A DNA stretch of 60,341 bases from Gammaproteobacteria bacterium (GTDB lineage Bacteria > Pseudomonadota > Gammaproteobacteria > HK1): positions 1 through 60,341 of the forward strand of contig JAJEAD010000086.1 in the NCBI GenBank assembly GCA_022824305.1, written 5' to 3'. This document shows positions 37,276 to 45,398 of this stretch, in pieces. Below the pieces are notes generated by a model. It was not told the DNA's origin. It ran no database searches and was given only the letters and a program-made list of their open reading frames with translations. The position numbers and the translations under genes were made by a program. Numbering within the stretch: position 1 is the stretch's first letter; the number at the start of each line of letters is the position of its first letter.

Positions 37276-38859
37276 ATGAACGGCAGCACCTGGACGAAGG
37301 CGGCGTCACTGGACGCTCTGAAGGACAAGGGCCGGCTGGTGTTTCGAAAGTCGGGACGCCAGATCGCGCTCTTCGATACGCGGGAAGGCGTGGTCGCATT
37401 CAACAACCGCTGTCCGCACGAGGGCTATCCCCTGCGGGAGGGCAGCCTCGACGATCACTGCATCCTCACCTGCAACTGGCACAACTGGAAGTTCGATCTC
37501 CGCAGCGGGAGGAATCTCTACGACGGGGAAGGACTGCGCACCTATCCGGTGGAGGTCCGCAACGGGGAGGTGTGGATCGATCTCGCGGATCCGCCCTTCG
37601 AGCGGCGACGGGCCGAGATTCTCGCGAGCTTGAGCGAGGCTCGCGAGGACAACGCCTACGACCGCATGGCGCGCGAGATTGCCCGGCTGGAGCGCCTCGG
37701 GGCCGATCCCCTGGACGCCGTGCGGGAGACCATCCAGTGGTCATTCGAGCGCATGGAGTTCGGCTGGACTCACGCTTACGCGGGAGTCGCCGACTGGCTC
37801 ACCCTCCACGACGAGAACGAAGACGACGACGAGAAGCGCCTCGCCTGTATCCTGGAAGGCGTCGCGCACGTTGCGGACGACGTGTTGCGGCAACCCCGCC
37901 ATCCCTTCTCCGACGATGTCCGGCCCTACGACGAGGAGTCATTCGTCGTGGCGGTCGAGAGCGAGGACGAGGGCGCCGCGGTGGCGATGGTGCGCGGCGC
38001 TCTCGAGGCGGGCCTCCAGTTTTCCGACCTGGAGAGGGGCCTGACCCGCGCCGCCCTTGCCCACTACAACGACTTCGGCCACTCGCTCATCTACGTGACC
38101 AAGGTGGGGCGCCTCATCGAACGTCTTGGTCCCGATGTCGCCCTCCCTCTGCTCGCGTCGCTCGTGCGCGGACTGGTGTTCGCGGTCCGCGAGGACCTCG
38201 TTCCCGAGTTCCGGGGTTACGCGAAGACACTGGCCCGATGGGGGAAGGCGAAGAACGGAGTGGACCCCGTTCCGGCGCAGTGGAGGGGGCTCGGCATCAA
38301 CAAGGCGCTGGCGCAGACGATGTCGTCGAGCGCGGCGCCACCGCTTCACCTGTATCACGCGTTGCTTGGCGCGAACGCGCGCAATCTGCTCACCTTCGAT
38401 ATCGCGCAGCAGGATCGCATCCGGGTATCCATCGACGACAACGTGGGGTGGCTCGACTTCACCCACGGGATAACCTTCGCGAGCGCGGTGCGCGAGCAGT
38501 GCACGAAGTTCCCCGAGCTGTGGCCGGCCGCGCTTCTGCAGATGGCTTGCTTCAGCGGGCGAAACGCGCCCTACACGACGGAGGAGGAGGTTCCCGAGTG
38601 GCGGGTGAACGATGGCGATGCGTTCATGGAAAACGCGATCGAGGGGCTATTCGACCATGGAGCGGGTGAGTTCATCGTTTCCGTGCATCTTTTGAAGACG
38701 GTGATGGCGGCGAGAGAGGAGCTGCGCGCCGAACCTCCGGCCGAAGTCGCCACCTTGCTCGTGGCGGGCATCAATCGCTTCCTGCACTCGCGCCTGAAGC
38801 GCCGGCAGGTGCGGCGGAGCGTCTATCAGGCGATGAAGTTCGTAGCCTACGATGGCTGA
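37276..38859 (+). CDS. Rieske [2Fe-2S] protein with large unrecognised C-terminal region
   Basis: A 527-residue protein. Residues 1-100 are a complete Rieske ferredoxin-like domain with cluster ligands CPHEGYPL and CNWHNWKFD. The remaining 420 residues are helical, with repeated long helices (for example VAMVRGALEAGLQFSDLERG, ALAHYNDFGHSLIYVTKVGR and YNDFGHSLIY) but without a ring-hydroxylase iron site that I can identify (no clear His-His-Asp set). It may feed electrons to a metal centre in the C-terminal part; several His (AHYNDFGH, YHALLG) could serve. The start ATG follows GGGAGGAC. It is alone in its transcription unit. Confidence 0.8.
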   Translation: MNGSTWTKAASLDALKDKGRLVFRKSGRQIALFDTREGVVAFNNRCPHEGYPLREGSLDDHCILTCNWHNWKFDLRSGRNLYDGEGLRTYPVEVRNGEVWIDLADPPFERRRAEILASLSEAREDNAYDRMAREIARLERLGADPLDAVRETIQWSFERMEFGWTHAYAGVADWLTLHDENEDDDEKRLACILEGVAHVADDVLRQPRHPFSDDVRPYDEESFVVAVESEDEGAAVAMVRGALEAGLQFSDLERGLTRAALAHYNDFGHSLIYVTKVGRLIERLGPDVALPLLASLVRGLVFAVREDLVPEFRGYAKTLARWGKAKNGVDPVPAQWRGLGINKALAQTMSSSAAPPLHLYHALLGANARNLLTFDIAQQDRIRVSIDDNVGWLDFTHGITFASAVREQCTKFPELWPAALLQMACFSGRNAPYTTEEEVPEWRVNDGDAFMENAIEGLFDHGAGEFIVSVHLLKTVMAAREELRAEPPAEVATLLVAGINRFLHSRLKRRQVRRSVYQAMKFVAYDG

Positions 38860-39006
38860 ATCGCAGTCGCCGGAGCGGACGCTACCCACCCGGCGGCGGT
38901 GGCGGCATGGCCGGGAAGAAGCACGCCGGAGCCGCGATGCGCTGAGCCGGTGATCGCGGCCAGGGAGAAGGTGGCCCGGGGCCAGGCCCGCCCGCCGCTT
39001 CCGCGA

Positions 39007-39294
39007 CTACCCGAAGATGCGGTCCCCCTGCTCGTCGATCAGGCGCTTCGCCTTGCGCACCGTCAGGTCCACGGTGCCTTCGAGGTCGGGGTTGGTGTCG
39101 GCGCGCACGAAGGTGTGGGTCTTGCGCTCGCCTTCGACTTCCTTGCTGATGGTTCCCATCACCCGCCACCCGCCGGCGTCGCGCTGCGGGGTCGGGACGA
39201 TGGTGTAGCCGTTGTACTCCCGCGGCGGCGCTTCGTGGGTGCCGCCGGACCCTTCGCCGCCCGAGAACAGCTTCTTGAGGAATCCGAGTGCCAT
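39007..39294 (-). CDS. HlyU-family transcriptional activator
   Basis: A 95-residue HlyU-domain protein: MALGFLKKLFSGGEGSGG, then EYNGYTIVPTPQRDAGGWRV, then KTHTFVRADTNPDLEGTVDL. In the family the domain binds DNA to relieve silencing of toxin genes in vibrios, but the short stand-alone proteobacterial versions have unproven roles. The chosen ATG gives the usual start; the frame runs upstream as noise. It is convergent with the Rieske gene and divergent from the SCO1 gene. Confidence 0.85.
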   Translation of the reverse strand: MALGFLKKLFSGGEGSGGTHEAPPREYNGYTIVPTPQRDAGGWRVMGTISKEVEGERKTHTFVRADTNPDLEGTVDLTVRKAKRLIDEQGDRIFG

Positions 39295-39565
39295 CGCCTG
39301 CTCCAGTGCCTGCGCCGTTCTCCGCGATTCGCCGTCGGGAAGCCCTCCCGACCGGCCGCCGCCGCGCTCCGCTGCAGTTATACACCCCTCGCGGGCCGGC
39401 TGCACGGGCGGGCGAGCCGAGCCCACGTTTCTCGCCGGTCGTGGCTGGCGTTCCGAGCGCCGAACCCGAATTGGAGAGAGAGCTTCGGGGCTTCCACGGC
39501 GCTCCTCTGCGCACGCGCCGACGCGTGTACCATTCCGCTCGCCGGAAGGCGGCTGATTTCGACGT

Positions 39566-40201
39566 ATGAAGATGCGGTCCTATCAAAAGCTCGCGATCGG
39601 CGTCATCGTGGTCATGGCGCTCGCGGCCGGGATGGTCGCGGGAAGCATGACGCGCGACCATGCGCGCGCGGGCGGCGGGCAGGGCGCGGCGACGGGTCTC
39701 GAGCGATACGACATCGGCGGGGAGTTCGAGCTCACGAACCAGCGCGGGGAGCGCACGCGTCTCTCCGAGCTCGCGGGCAATGCGGTGATGCTGTTCTTCG
39801 GCTACACCTATTGCCCCGACATCTGCCCGGCGACACTTGCCCGCATGCGCTCGGTCCGGGCCGCGCTGCCTCCCGAGGAAGCCGCCCGCCTCGTCGGAGT
39901 CCTGGTGTCGGTGGACCCTGCGCGCGACACTCCGCAGCGCCTTGGAGAGTACGTCGAATTCTTCGATCCCTCCTTCCTCGGACTGACCGGCAGCGAAGCG
40001 GAGCTTCACGCCATCGCCCGTCGCTACGGGGCCCACTTCGAGATTCCCGAAGGCCAGCCCGACGACGGCTACCTCGTCAATCACTCCATCGTCGGGTACC
40101 TCATCGATCCCGTTGGACAGGTGCGTGCCCTGTACTTCGGAGATGAGCCCGTGGGCGAGATGGCGGCAGACGTGCGAGGGCTGCTCGAAGAGCACGGCTG
40201 A
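39566..40201 (+). CDS. SCO1/SenC family copper chaperone
   Basis: A 211-residue membrane-anchored thioredoxin-fold protein. A single TM helix (LAIGVIVVMALAAGMVAGS) leads to a periplasmic domain with the CxxxC copper site GYTYCPDICPATL (about residue 80) and the His ligand in VNHSIVGYLID (about 170). SCO proteins deliver copper to cytochrome c oxidase. The frame ends near 40201, 140 bp before the MFS gene. No oxidase genes are nearby, so the link to assembly is from the family alone. Confidence 0.93.
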   Translation: MKMRSYQKLAIGVIVVMALAAGMVAGSMTRDHARAGGGQGAATGLERYDIGGEFELTNQRGERTRLSELAGNAVMLFFGYTYCPDICPATLARMRSVRAALPPEEAARLVGVLVSVDPARDTPQRLGEYVEFFDPSFLGLTGSEAELHAIARRYGAHFEIPEGQPDDGYLVNHSIVGYLIDPVGQVRALYFGDEPVGEMAADVRGLLEEHG

Positions 40202-40341
40202 AAGCGATCGGCCCGGGCGGAGGGTACGGATTCGACTCCGCCGGACGACGGCCGGACGACGCCCGACGGGGAAGGGCGGCGTGGCGGACCACGAGGAGCG
40301 CGCGAGCGCATAATGCAGCCGGAATTCCGGGAGAACCAGGG

Positions 40342-41544
40342 ATGCGTCTGACGCGATCGCAAGCCAATCTCGCCATCTTGAGCCTCGCCACCATGCTCAA
40401 CCGGGTGGCGGCTCCGCTCATCGTTCTCGTCGGCGGCCTGGTGGGGCTCCTGCTCGCCCCGAATCCGGCGCTCGCGACGATGCCGGTGGCGCTGCACGTG
40501 GTGGGCCTGGGCGCTTGCGCCTATCCCGCTTCCAGCATCATGCGCCGTCTCGGGCGGCGCACGGGATTCGTGCTTGCAAGCCTGCTCGCGGCGGGCGCCT
40601 CGATCGCGGCCGGATACTCGATCATGGCGGAGAGCTTCGTCGGCGTGTGCGCCGCCTCCGCGGTGCTCGGAGCCAACCAGTCCTTCGTGCACCAGTATCG
40701 TTTCGCGGCGGCGGAGAACGTCCCGGCGGAGCGGGTGAGTCACGCGGTCTCCCTGCTGCTCATCGTGAGCCTCGTCTCCGCCTTCCTGGGTCCGGAGCTC
40801 GGCCGCCACGGCCGCGACTGGGTGAGCGGGGCGCCCTTCGCGGGCGCCTTCTTCGGTCTATGCGCCTTCCACCTGCTTGCCGCCCTGCTTCTGCTCTTCT
40901 ACCGGGAAGAGGGCGGCGCAGGGCGGGAGACGAGCGAGGACAGGGTCGAGCGGCCGCTCGGCCGGATTCTGGCGCAGCCGGTGTACGTGGTATCGGTAGC
41001 GGCGGCGGCGATCGCATTCGCGGTGATGTCGATGATGATGACAGCGGCGCCGATCGCGATGCACGCCCGGCACGGGCACGCGCTGGACGTCACCGCCTGG
41101 GCGATTGAAGGGCACATACTGGGGATGTACCTGCCTTCCCTGTTCACCGCCTCCCTGATCCTGCGCTGGGGTGTCTACAGGGTCATGATCTGGGGGGTGG
41201 CGTTCCTCGCGGCGGCGTCCGCCACCGCCCTGCTCGGCGACGGCGTCATCCACTTCATGGCCGCTCTGGTGGCGCTGGGAGTCGGCTGGAACTTTCTCTT
41301 CACGGCCGGAAGCACACTCGTCACCACCACCTATCATCATGCGGAACGATTCAAGGCCCAGGGCCTGAACGACCTGATCGTGTTCGGGGCCATGGCGGCG
41401 CTGACCCTGGCCGCGGGGGCCCTCCTCGAGCTGGTGGGCTGGCGGGGGCTGCTGTACTGCATGCTGCCTCCCCTGGCTCTCATGGTCGCGTTGATCGCGC
41501 TGCTGCCCCGCGGCCGTCCGGTCTCGGCGCCGGCCGCCGGCTGA
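40342..41544 (+). CDS. MFS transporter
   Basis: A 400-residue major-facilitator protein with about twelve hydrophobic segments, from LATMLNRVAAPLIVLVGGLV to the last LLYCMLPPLALMVALIALLP. A cytoplasmic loop of about 30 residues near the middle (GGAGRETSEDRVERPLGRI) separates two six-helix halves. No conserved drug or sugar motif is decisive. ATG follows GGGAGAACCAGG. It is convergent with the aminotransferase gene. The substrate is unknown. Confidence 0.9.
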   Translation: MRLTRSQANLAILSLATMLNRVAAPLIVLVGGLVGLLLAPNPALATMPVALHVVGLGACAYPASSIMRRLGRRTGFVLASLLAAGASIAAGYSIMAESFVGVCAASAVLGANQSFVHQYRFAAAENVPAERVSHAVSLLLIVSLVSAFLGPELGRHGRDWVSGAPFAGAFFGLCAFHLLAALLLLFYREEGGAGRETSEDRVERPLGRILAQPVYVVSVAAAAIAFAVMSMMMTAAPIAMHARHGHALDVTAWAIEGHILGMYLPSLFTASLILRWGVYRVMIWGVAFLAAASATALLGDGVIHFMAALVALGVGWNFLFTAGSTLVTTTYHHAERFKAQGLNDLIVFGAMAALTLAAGALLELVGWRGLLYCMLPPLALMVALIALLPRGRPVSAPAAG

Positions 41545-41581
41545 TTCTCGAGCGCCGCGTGCCCGCCGTGGGCGCCGGGCC

Positions 41582-42748
41582 TCAGGCCAGCAACGCGGCG
41601 ATGCGTTCCAGGGCGCGCTCGATGTTCTCGACGCTGTTCGCGTAGGAGAAGCGCAGGTACCCTTCGCCGTGGGCGCCGAAGCTGGTGCCGGCGACCGTCG
41701 CCACCCCCGCCTCCTCGAGGAGGAGGCTCTGAAGGGTGCGCGCCTCCATTCCGGTGCCGGTGACGTTGGGAAAGGCGTAGAAGGCCCCGCCGGGCGTGCG
41801 GCAGCGCACGCCGGGCAGGCGGTTGAGCCCGTCGACGATGACCCGACGGCGCCGGTCGAAGGCGCGCACCATCTCGTGCACGCTGTCCTGAGGGCCGGTA
41901 AGCGCGGCGAGACCCGCGTACTGGGCCGCCGCGTTGACGCAGGAGTGGCAGTTGACCGCGAGCCGCGTGGCGCCCTCCACCAGCGCCTGCGGCCATACCC
42001 CGTAGCCCATGCGCCAGCCGGTCATCGCGTAGGTCTTGCTCCAGCCGTCGAGGAGGATGAGGCGGTCCGCGATCTCGGGAAAGTCGAGCAGGGAAACGTG
42101 CTCTCGTCCGTCGTAGGTCATGCGCGAGTAGATCTCGTCGCTCAGGACGGCGACCCGGGGGTGCTCGAGCAGACCTTCCACGAGTCGCTCGATTGCCGCT
42201 CGGGGCACCGCTCCCCCGGTGGGGTTGGCGGGCGAATTGAGGATCACGAGACGGGTGCGCGGCGTGACGAGGTCCAGAACCGCCTGGGCATCGAAGGAGA
42301 AGTCCCGCTCTTCGAGGAGCGGAATCGCCACTGCGCGGGCGCCGCTCCAGTTGATCACCGATTCGTAGATGGGAAAGCCGGGGTTCGGGTAGAGAATATC
42401 CGCCCCGGGCTCGCCGAACATGGCGATGGCGAAGAACATCGTGACCTTGCCGCCGGGAACCACCACGATGTGCGCCGGATCGACCTCCACCGAGCGCCGC
42501 AGGGCGATGTCGGCGGCAACGGCCTCGCGCAGCTCGAGGATTCCCGGCGCGGGGGTGTAGCCGTGATGGCCGTCGCGCAGGGCCTTCACCGCCGCCTCCA
42601 CCACGTGCCCGGGGGTCTTGAAGTCCGGCTGCCCGATGCCGAGGTTGACGATGTCGCGGCCCTGCCGGGCGAGGGCATCGGCGCGGGCGAGCACCTCGAA
42701 TGCGGTCTCGGTCCCGAGCCGGGACATCTTCTCCGAAAGTCGAAGCAT
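41582..42748 (-). CDS. PLP-dependent aminotransferase, class I/II
   Basis: A 388-residue fold type I aminotransferase. The PLP Lys is in DGWSKTYAMTGWRMGYG (about residue 235), the Asn site in NSPANPTGGAVPR, Asp in VLSDEIYSRMTYDG, and the carboxylate Arg in LRFSYANSVENIERA. It starts MLRLSEKMSRLGTETAFEVL, like AspC-type and related enzymes. Two amino donors are usual for this group, so the natural pair is uncertain. The start was chosen at the family Met; the long upstream frame is opposite the P-loop gene. It diverges from the P-loop NTPase gene. Confidence 0.9.
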   Translation of the reverse strand: MLRLSEKMSRLGTETAFEVLARADALARQGRDIVNLGIGQPDFKTPGHVVEAAVKALRDGHHGYTPAPGILELREAVAADIALRRSVEVDPAHIVVVPGGKVTMFFAIAMFGEPGADILYPNPGFPIYESVINWSGARAVAIPLLEERDFSFDAQAVLDLVTPRTRLVILNSPANPTGGAVPRAAIERLVEGLLEHPRVAVLSDEIYSRMTYDGREHVSLLDFPEIADRLILLDGWSKTYAMTGWRMGYGVWPQALVEGATRLAVNCHSCVNAAAQYAGLAALTGPQDSVHEMVRAFDRRRRVIVDGLNRLPGVRCRTPGGAFYAFPNVTGTGMEARTLQSLLLEEAGVATVAGTSFGAHGEGYLRFSYANSVENIERALERIAALLA

Positions 42749-42832
42749 GGCGTCGTTCCGCCCTCGTCTTGCAACCGGCGCATGAATATAGTCGTATTTG
42801 CCACCCCCTGAGCAAGGGACTCGGCACCTGCC

Positions 42833-43684
42833 ATGCGCATGACTCCGGACGAATTCCTCCGCTGGGAGCACAAGGCAATAACGCTGCTCGGCATGTCCGG
42901 AGCCGGCAAGACCACGCTTGCCAACAAGCTGCCCAAATCGAACTGGTTCCATTTCTCCGGGGACTACCGCATCGGCACCAAGTACCTCCAGGAGCCCTTT
43001 CTCGACAACGTCAAGCGCGAGGCGATGAAGGTGCCCCTGTTGCGCGACCTGCTGCGCAGTGACTCGATCACCATCACCAGCAATCTCACGGTCAACAACC
43101 TGGATCCCATCTGCGCCTTCTTGGGCAAGCTCGGCGATACGGCTTGCGGCGGACTCTCGGTAGACGAGTTCAAGCGTCGCCAACGCCTGCATCGTGAGGC
43201 CGAAGTGAACGCGATGCGCGACGTCGTGCACTTCATCGAGAAGGCGCACGACATCTACGGCTACCCGCATTTCATCAATGACGCGGGCGGCAGCGTGTGC
43301 GAGCTCGGCGGCACCGACGCCCTCACCGTTCTCGCCACCAACACGCTGATCCTCTATCTCCACGTCGGCCCGGAGCGGGAGGAGGACCTGCTCCGGCGCC
43401 AGCGCGCCCAGCCCAAGCCGCTCTACTACGCGGAAGAGTTCCTGGACCGGAGTCTGGCCGTCTATCGGGAGGAGAAGGCGCTCGATTCCTGCGATTCCAT
43501 CGTTCCGGACGACTTCGTGCAGTGGGTCTTCCCGCGTCTGGTCGAGTACCGGCGACCCCTGTACCTCGCGATCGCGAACGATCACGGATACTCGATAGAC
43601 TCCGAAAGCGCGGAGAGTGTGCGCGACGAGGCCGACTTCGTGGATCTCGTCGTCTCGGCGCTCGGCGACGCCCGACGGCGCTGA
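42833..43684 (+). CDS. P-loop NTPase preceding MetA
   Basis: A 283-residue protein with Walker A GMSGAGKTTLANKLPKS (about residue 20), then HFSGDYRIGTKYLQEPFLDN and a region INDAGGSVCELGGTDALTVL that may hold a Walker B-like or catalytic segment. It is shaped like small-molecule kinases. Its stop is 2 bp before the GTG of metA, so the two proteins are made together. Its role is not established; a kinase or regulatory factor linked to homoserine or methionine synthesis is a guess from the coupling. Confidence 0.8.
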   Translation: MRMTPDEFLRWEHKAITLLGMSGAGKTTLANKLPKSNWFHFSGDYRIGTKYLQEPFLDNVKREAMKVPLLRDLLRSDSITITSNLTVNNLDPICAFLGKLGDTACGGLSVDEFKRRQRLHREAEVNAMRDVVHFIEKAHDIYGYPHFINDAGGSVCELGGTDALTVLATNTLILYLHVGPEREEDLLRRQRAQPKPLYYAEEFLDRSLAVYREEKALDSCDSIVPDDFVQWVFPRLVEYRRPLYLAIANDHGYSIDSESAESVRDEADFVDLVVSALGDARRR

Positions 43685-43686
43685 AC

Positions 43687-44766
43687 GTGCCCCTGGTCGC
43701 CCATTCCGGTCTCCCCGCATTCGCACGCCTGGAGGCGGAGGGGCTCGACGTCCTCAGCGGGGAACGGGCGGCCCGCCAGGACATCCGCGAGCTGCACATC
43801 GGGCTGCTGAACATGATGCCCGATGCGGCCCTGGAGGCGACCGAGCGCCAGTTCCTGCGCCTTGTCGGCGGCTGCAACCGCATCGCCCAGATCTATGTTC
43901 ACCCCTTCGGCGTGGGAAGCCAGGAACGCGGTCCTCGGGCTCGCACGCACATGGACGCCCACTACCGGGAGTTCGAATCCCTCAAGGAGGAGGGGCTGGA
44001 CGCGCTCATCATCACCGGAGCCAATCCCGCCGATCCCGATCTCACTCGCGAGAGCTTCTGGACGGGCATGCTCGAGGTGATGGAGTGGGGCCGGAGGAAT
44101 GTCTGCTCGATGGTCTGCTCCTGCCTGGCCACGCATGCCGCGCTGCAGGTCTACCACGGCATCGAGCGAATCGCGCTGCCGACAAAGCGCTGGGGCGTCT
44201 ATTCCCATCGCCTGATCGAGCGCCGCCATCCCCTGCTCGCCCACATCGACACGCGCTTCGACGCTCCGCACTCCCACGTGTACGAGGTGACGAGCGACCA
44301 GGTGCGCGCGAGCGGCGGCCATGTCCTGGTCGAGAGCGCCGAGGCGGGAGTGCACCTCGCGGTGAGCGAGGACGGCTTCCGCTTCGTGTACTTCCAGGGA
44401 CACCCGGAGTACGACTTCAACAGCCTGCTCAAGGAGCACAAGCGAGAGGTGACGCGCTTCGCCCTCGGCGAACGCGAGGAGTTCCCGCCCCTGCCGGAGC
44501 ACTACTACGGCGAGGAGGCCCGCGCCTGCATCGAGCCCTTCGCCGAGCGGGCGCTCGCCGCCCGGGCCGCCGGAGTCGAGGTGCCGGAGCTGCCCGAGGA
44601 GCTTCTGACGCCCCTGGTCGACAACACGTGGGGCGACACGGGAAAGGCGCTCTTCAACAACTGGCTGGGCCTGGTGTACCAGCTCACCCACGTGGATCGG
44701 CGCAAGCCCTTCATGGATGGAGTGGATCCGGAAGATCCCCTTGGCTGGCGCCGGCAGCCACGCTGA
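43687..44766 (+). CDS. metA: homoserine O-acyltransferase, MetA-type
   Basis: A 359-residue class I glutamine-amidotransferase-like enzyme that activates homoserine for methionine synthesis. Visible features are ELHIGLLNMMPDAALEATER, the nucleophile Cys in VCSCLATHAALQVYHGIER (about residue 145) and the active-site His in FQGHPEYDFNSLL with a following Glu. Acetyl versus succinyl donor is not decided by these motifs. Start at GTG, 2 bp after the P-loop NTPase stop; an open extension upstream overlaps that gene. The terminal tail HVDRRKPFMDGVDPEDPLGW is family-typical. Confidence 0.9.
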   Translation: MPLVAHSGLPAFARLEAEGLDVLSGERAARQDIRELHIGLLNMMPDAALEATERQFLRLVGGCNRIAQIYVHPFGVGSQERGPRARTHMDAHYREFESLKEEGLDALIITGANPADPDLTRESFWTGMLEVMEWGRRNVCSMVCSCLATHAALQVYHGIERIALPTKRWGVYSHRLIERRHPLLAHIDTRFDAPHSHVYEVTSDQVRASGGHVLVESAEAGVHLAVSEDGFRFVYFQGHPEYDFNSLLKEHKREVTRFALGEREEFPPLPEHYYGEEARACIEPFAERALAARAAGVEVPELPEELLTPLVDNTWGDTGKALFNNWLGLVYQLTHVDRRKPFMDGVDPEDPLGWRRQPR

Positions 44767-44866
44767 TGCGGACGGGCCGGAGTCGACGGCAGCCCGGAGG
44801 CGCGAGGCTTCGACCCGTTCCGTGTCGCCGGGTCATCGGCGTTTCGTCCGCAAGGGACGCCGCGCC

Positions 44867-45361
44867 GTGAACGGGACCTTCCCGAATAGCCCGCCGATGA
44901 AGGCGAAGCGAGGAGAGGGGCTGAGACCCGGGGGCAGGGGGGACGTCGACGACATCCGGGCCTGCGTGCGCGCCGCCTACCGCAAGTACGTGCCCCGCAT
45001 GGGCAAGGAACCCGGTCCGATGCTCGCCGATTTCGCATCGCTGGTCGCGGCCGGGCAGGTGACGGTGCTCGAATCGGCGGGACGACTGCGGGGCCTCATC
45101 GTGATGTTCCCGCAGGCGGACCACCTGTTCGTGGAGAACGTGGCGGTCTGGCCCGAAGAGCAGGGGCACGGATACGGCCGGCGCCTGCTTCTTCATGCGG
45201 AAAGTGAAGCGCGGCGCCTCGGCCTCGGCGAGATCCGGCTCTACACCGAGGTCCGCATGACCGAGAACCTGGACTTCTACCCCGCCATCGGATACGAGGA
45301 GACCGGGCGCCGCGTGGAGTCCGGATACCGGAGGGTGTACTTCCGAAAGAGGCTCGCCTGA
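44867..45361 (+). CDS. GNAT family N-acetyltransferase
   Basis: A 164-residue acetyltransferase if the GTG at 44867 is used, or 154 from ATG 44897. The acetyl-CoA motif is EEQGHGYGRRLLLHAESEAR, preceded by HLFVENVAVWPE and followed by FYPAIGYEETGRRVES. It lies about 100 bp after metA on the same strand and ends close to the convergent slt gene. Substrate unknown; nothing ties it to methionine synthesis. Confidence 0.86.
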   Translation: MNGTFPNSPPMKAKRGEGLRPGGRGDVDDIRACVRAAYRKYVPRMGKEPGPMLADFASLVAAGQVTVLESAGRLRGLIVMFPQADHLFVENVAVWPEEQGHGYGRRLLLHAESEARRLGLGEIRLYTEVRMTENLDFYPAIGYEETGRRVESGYRRVYFRKRLA

Positions 45362-45398
45362 GCGGCGTCGGCAGTAGCAAGTCGGTGAAACATCGCGC

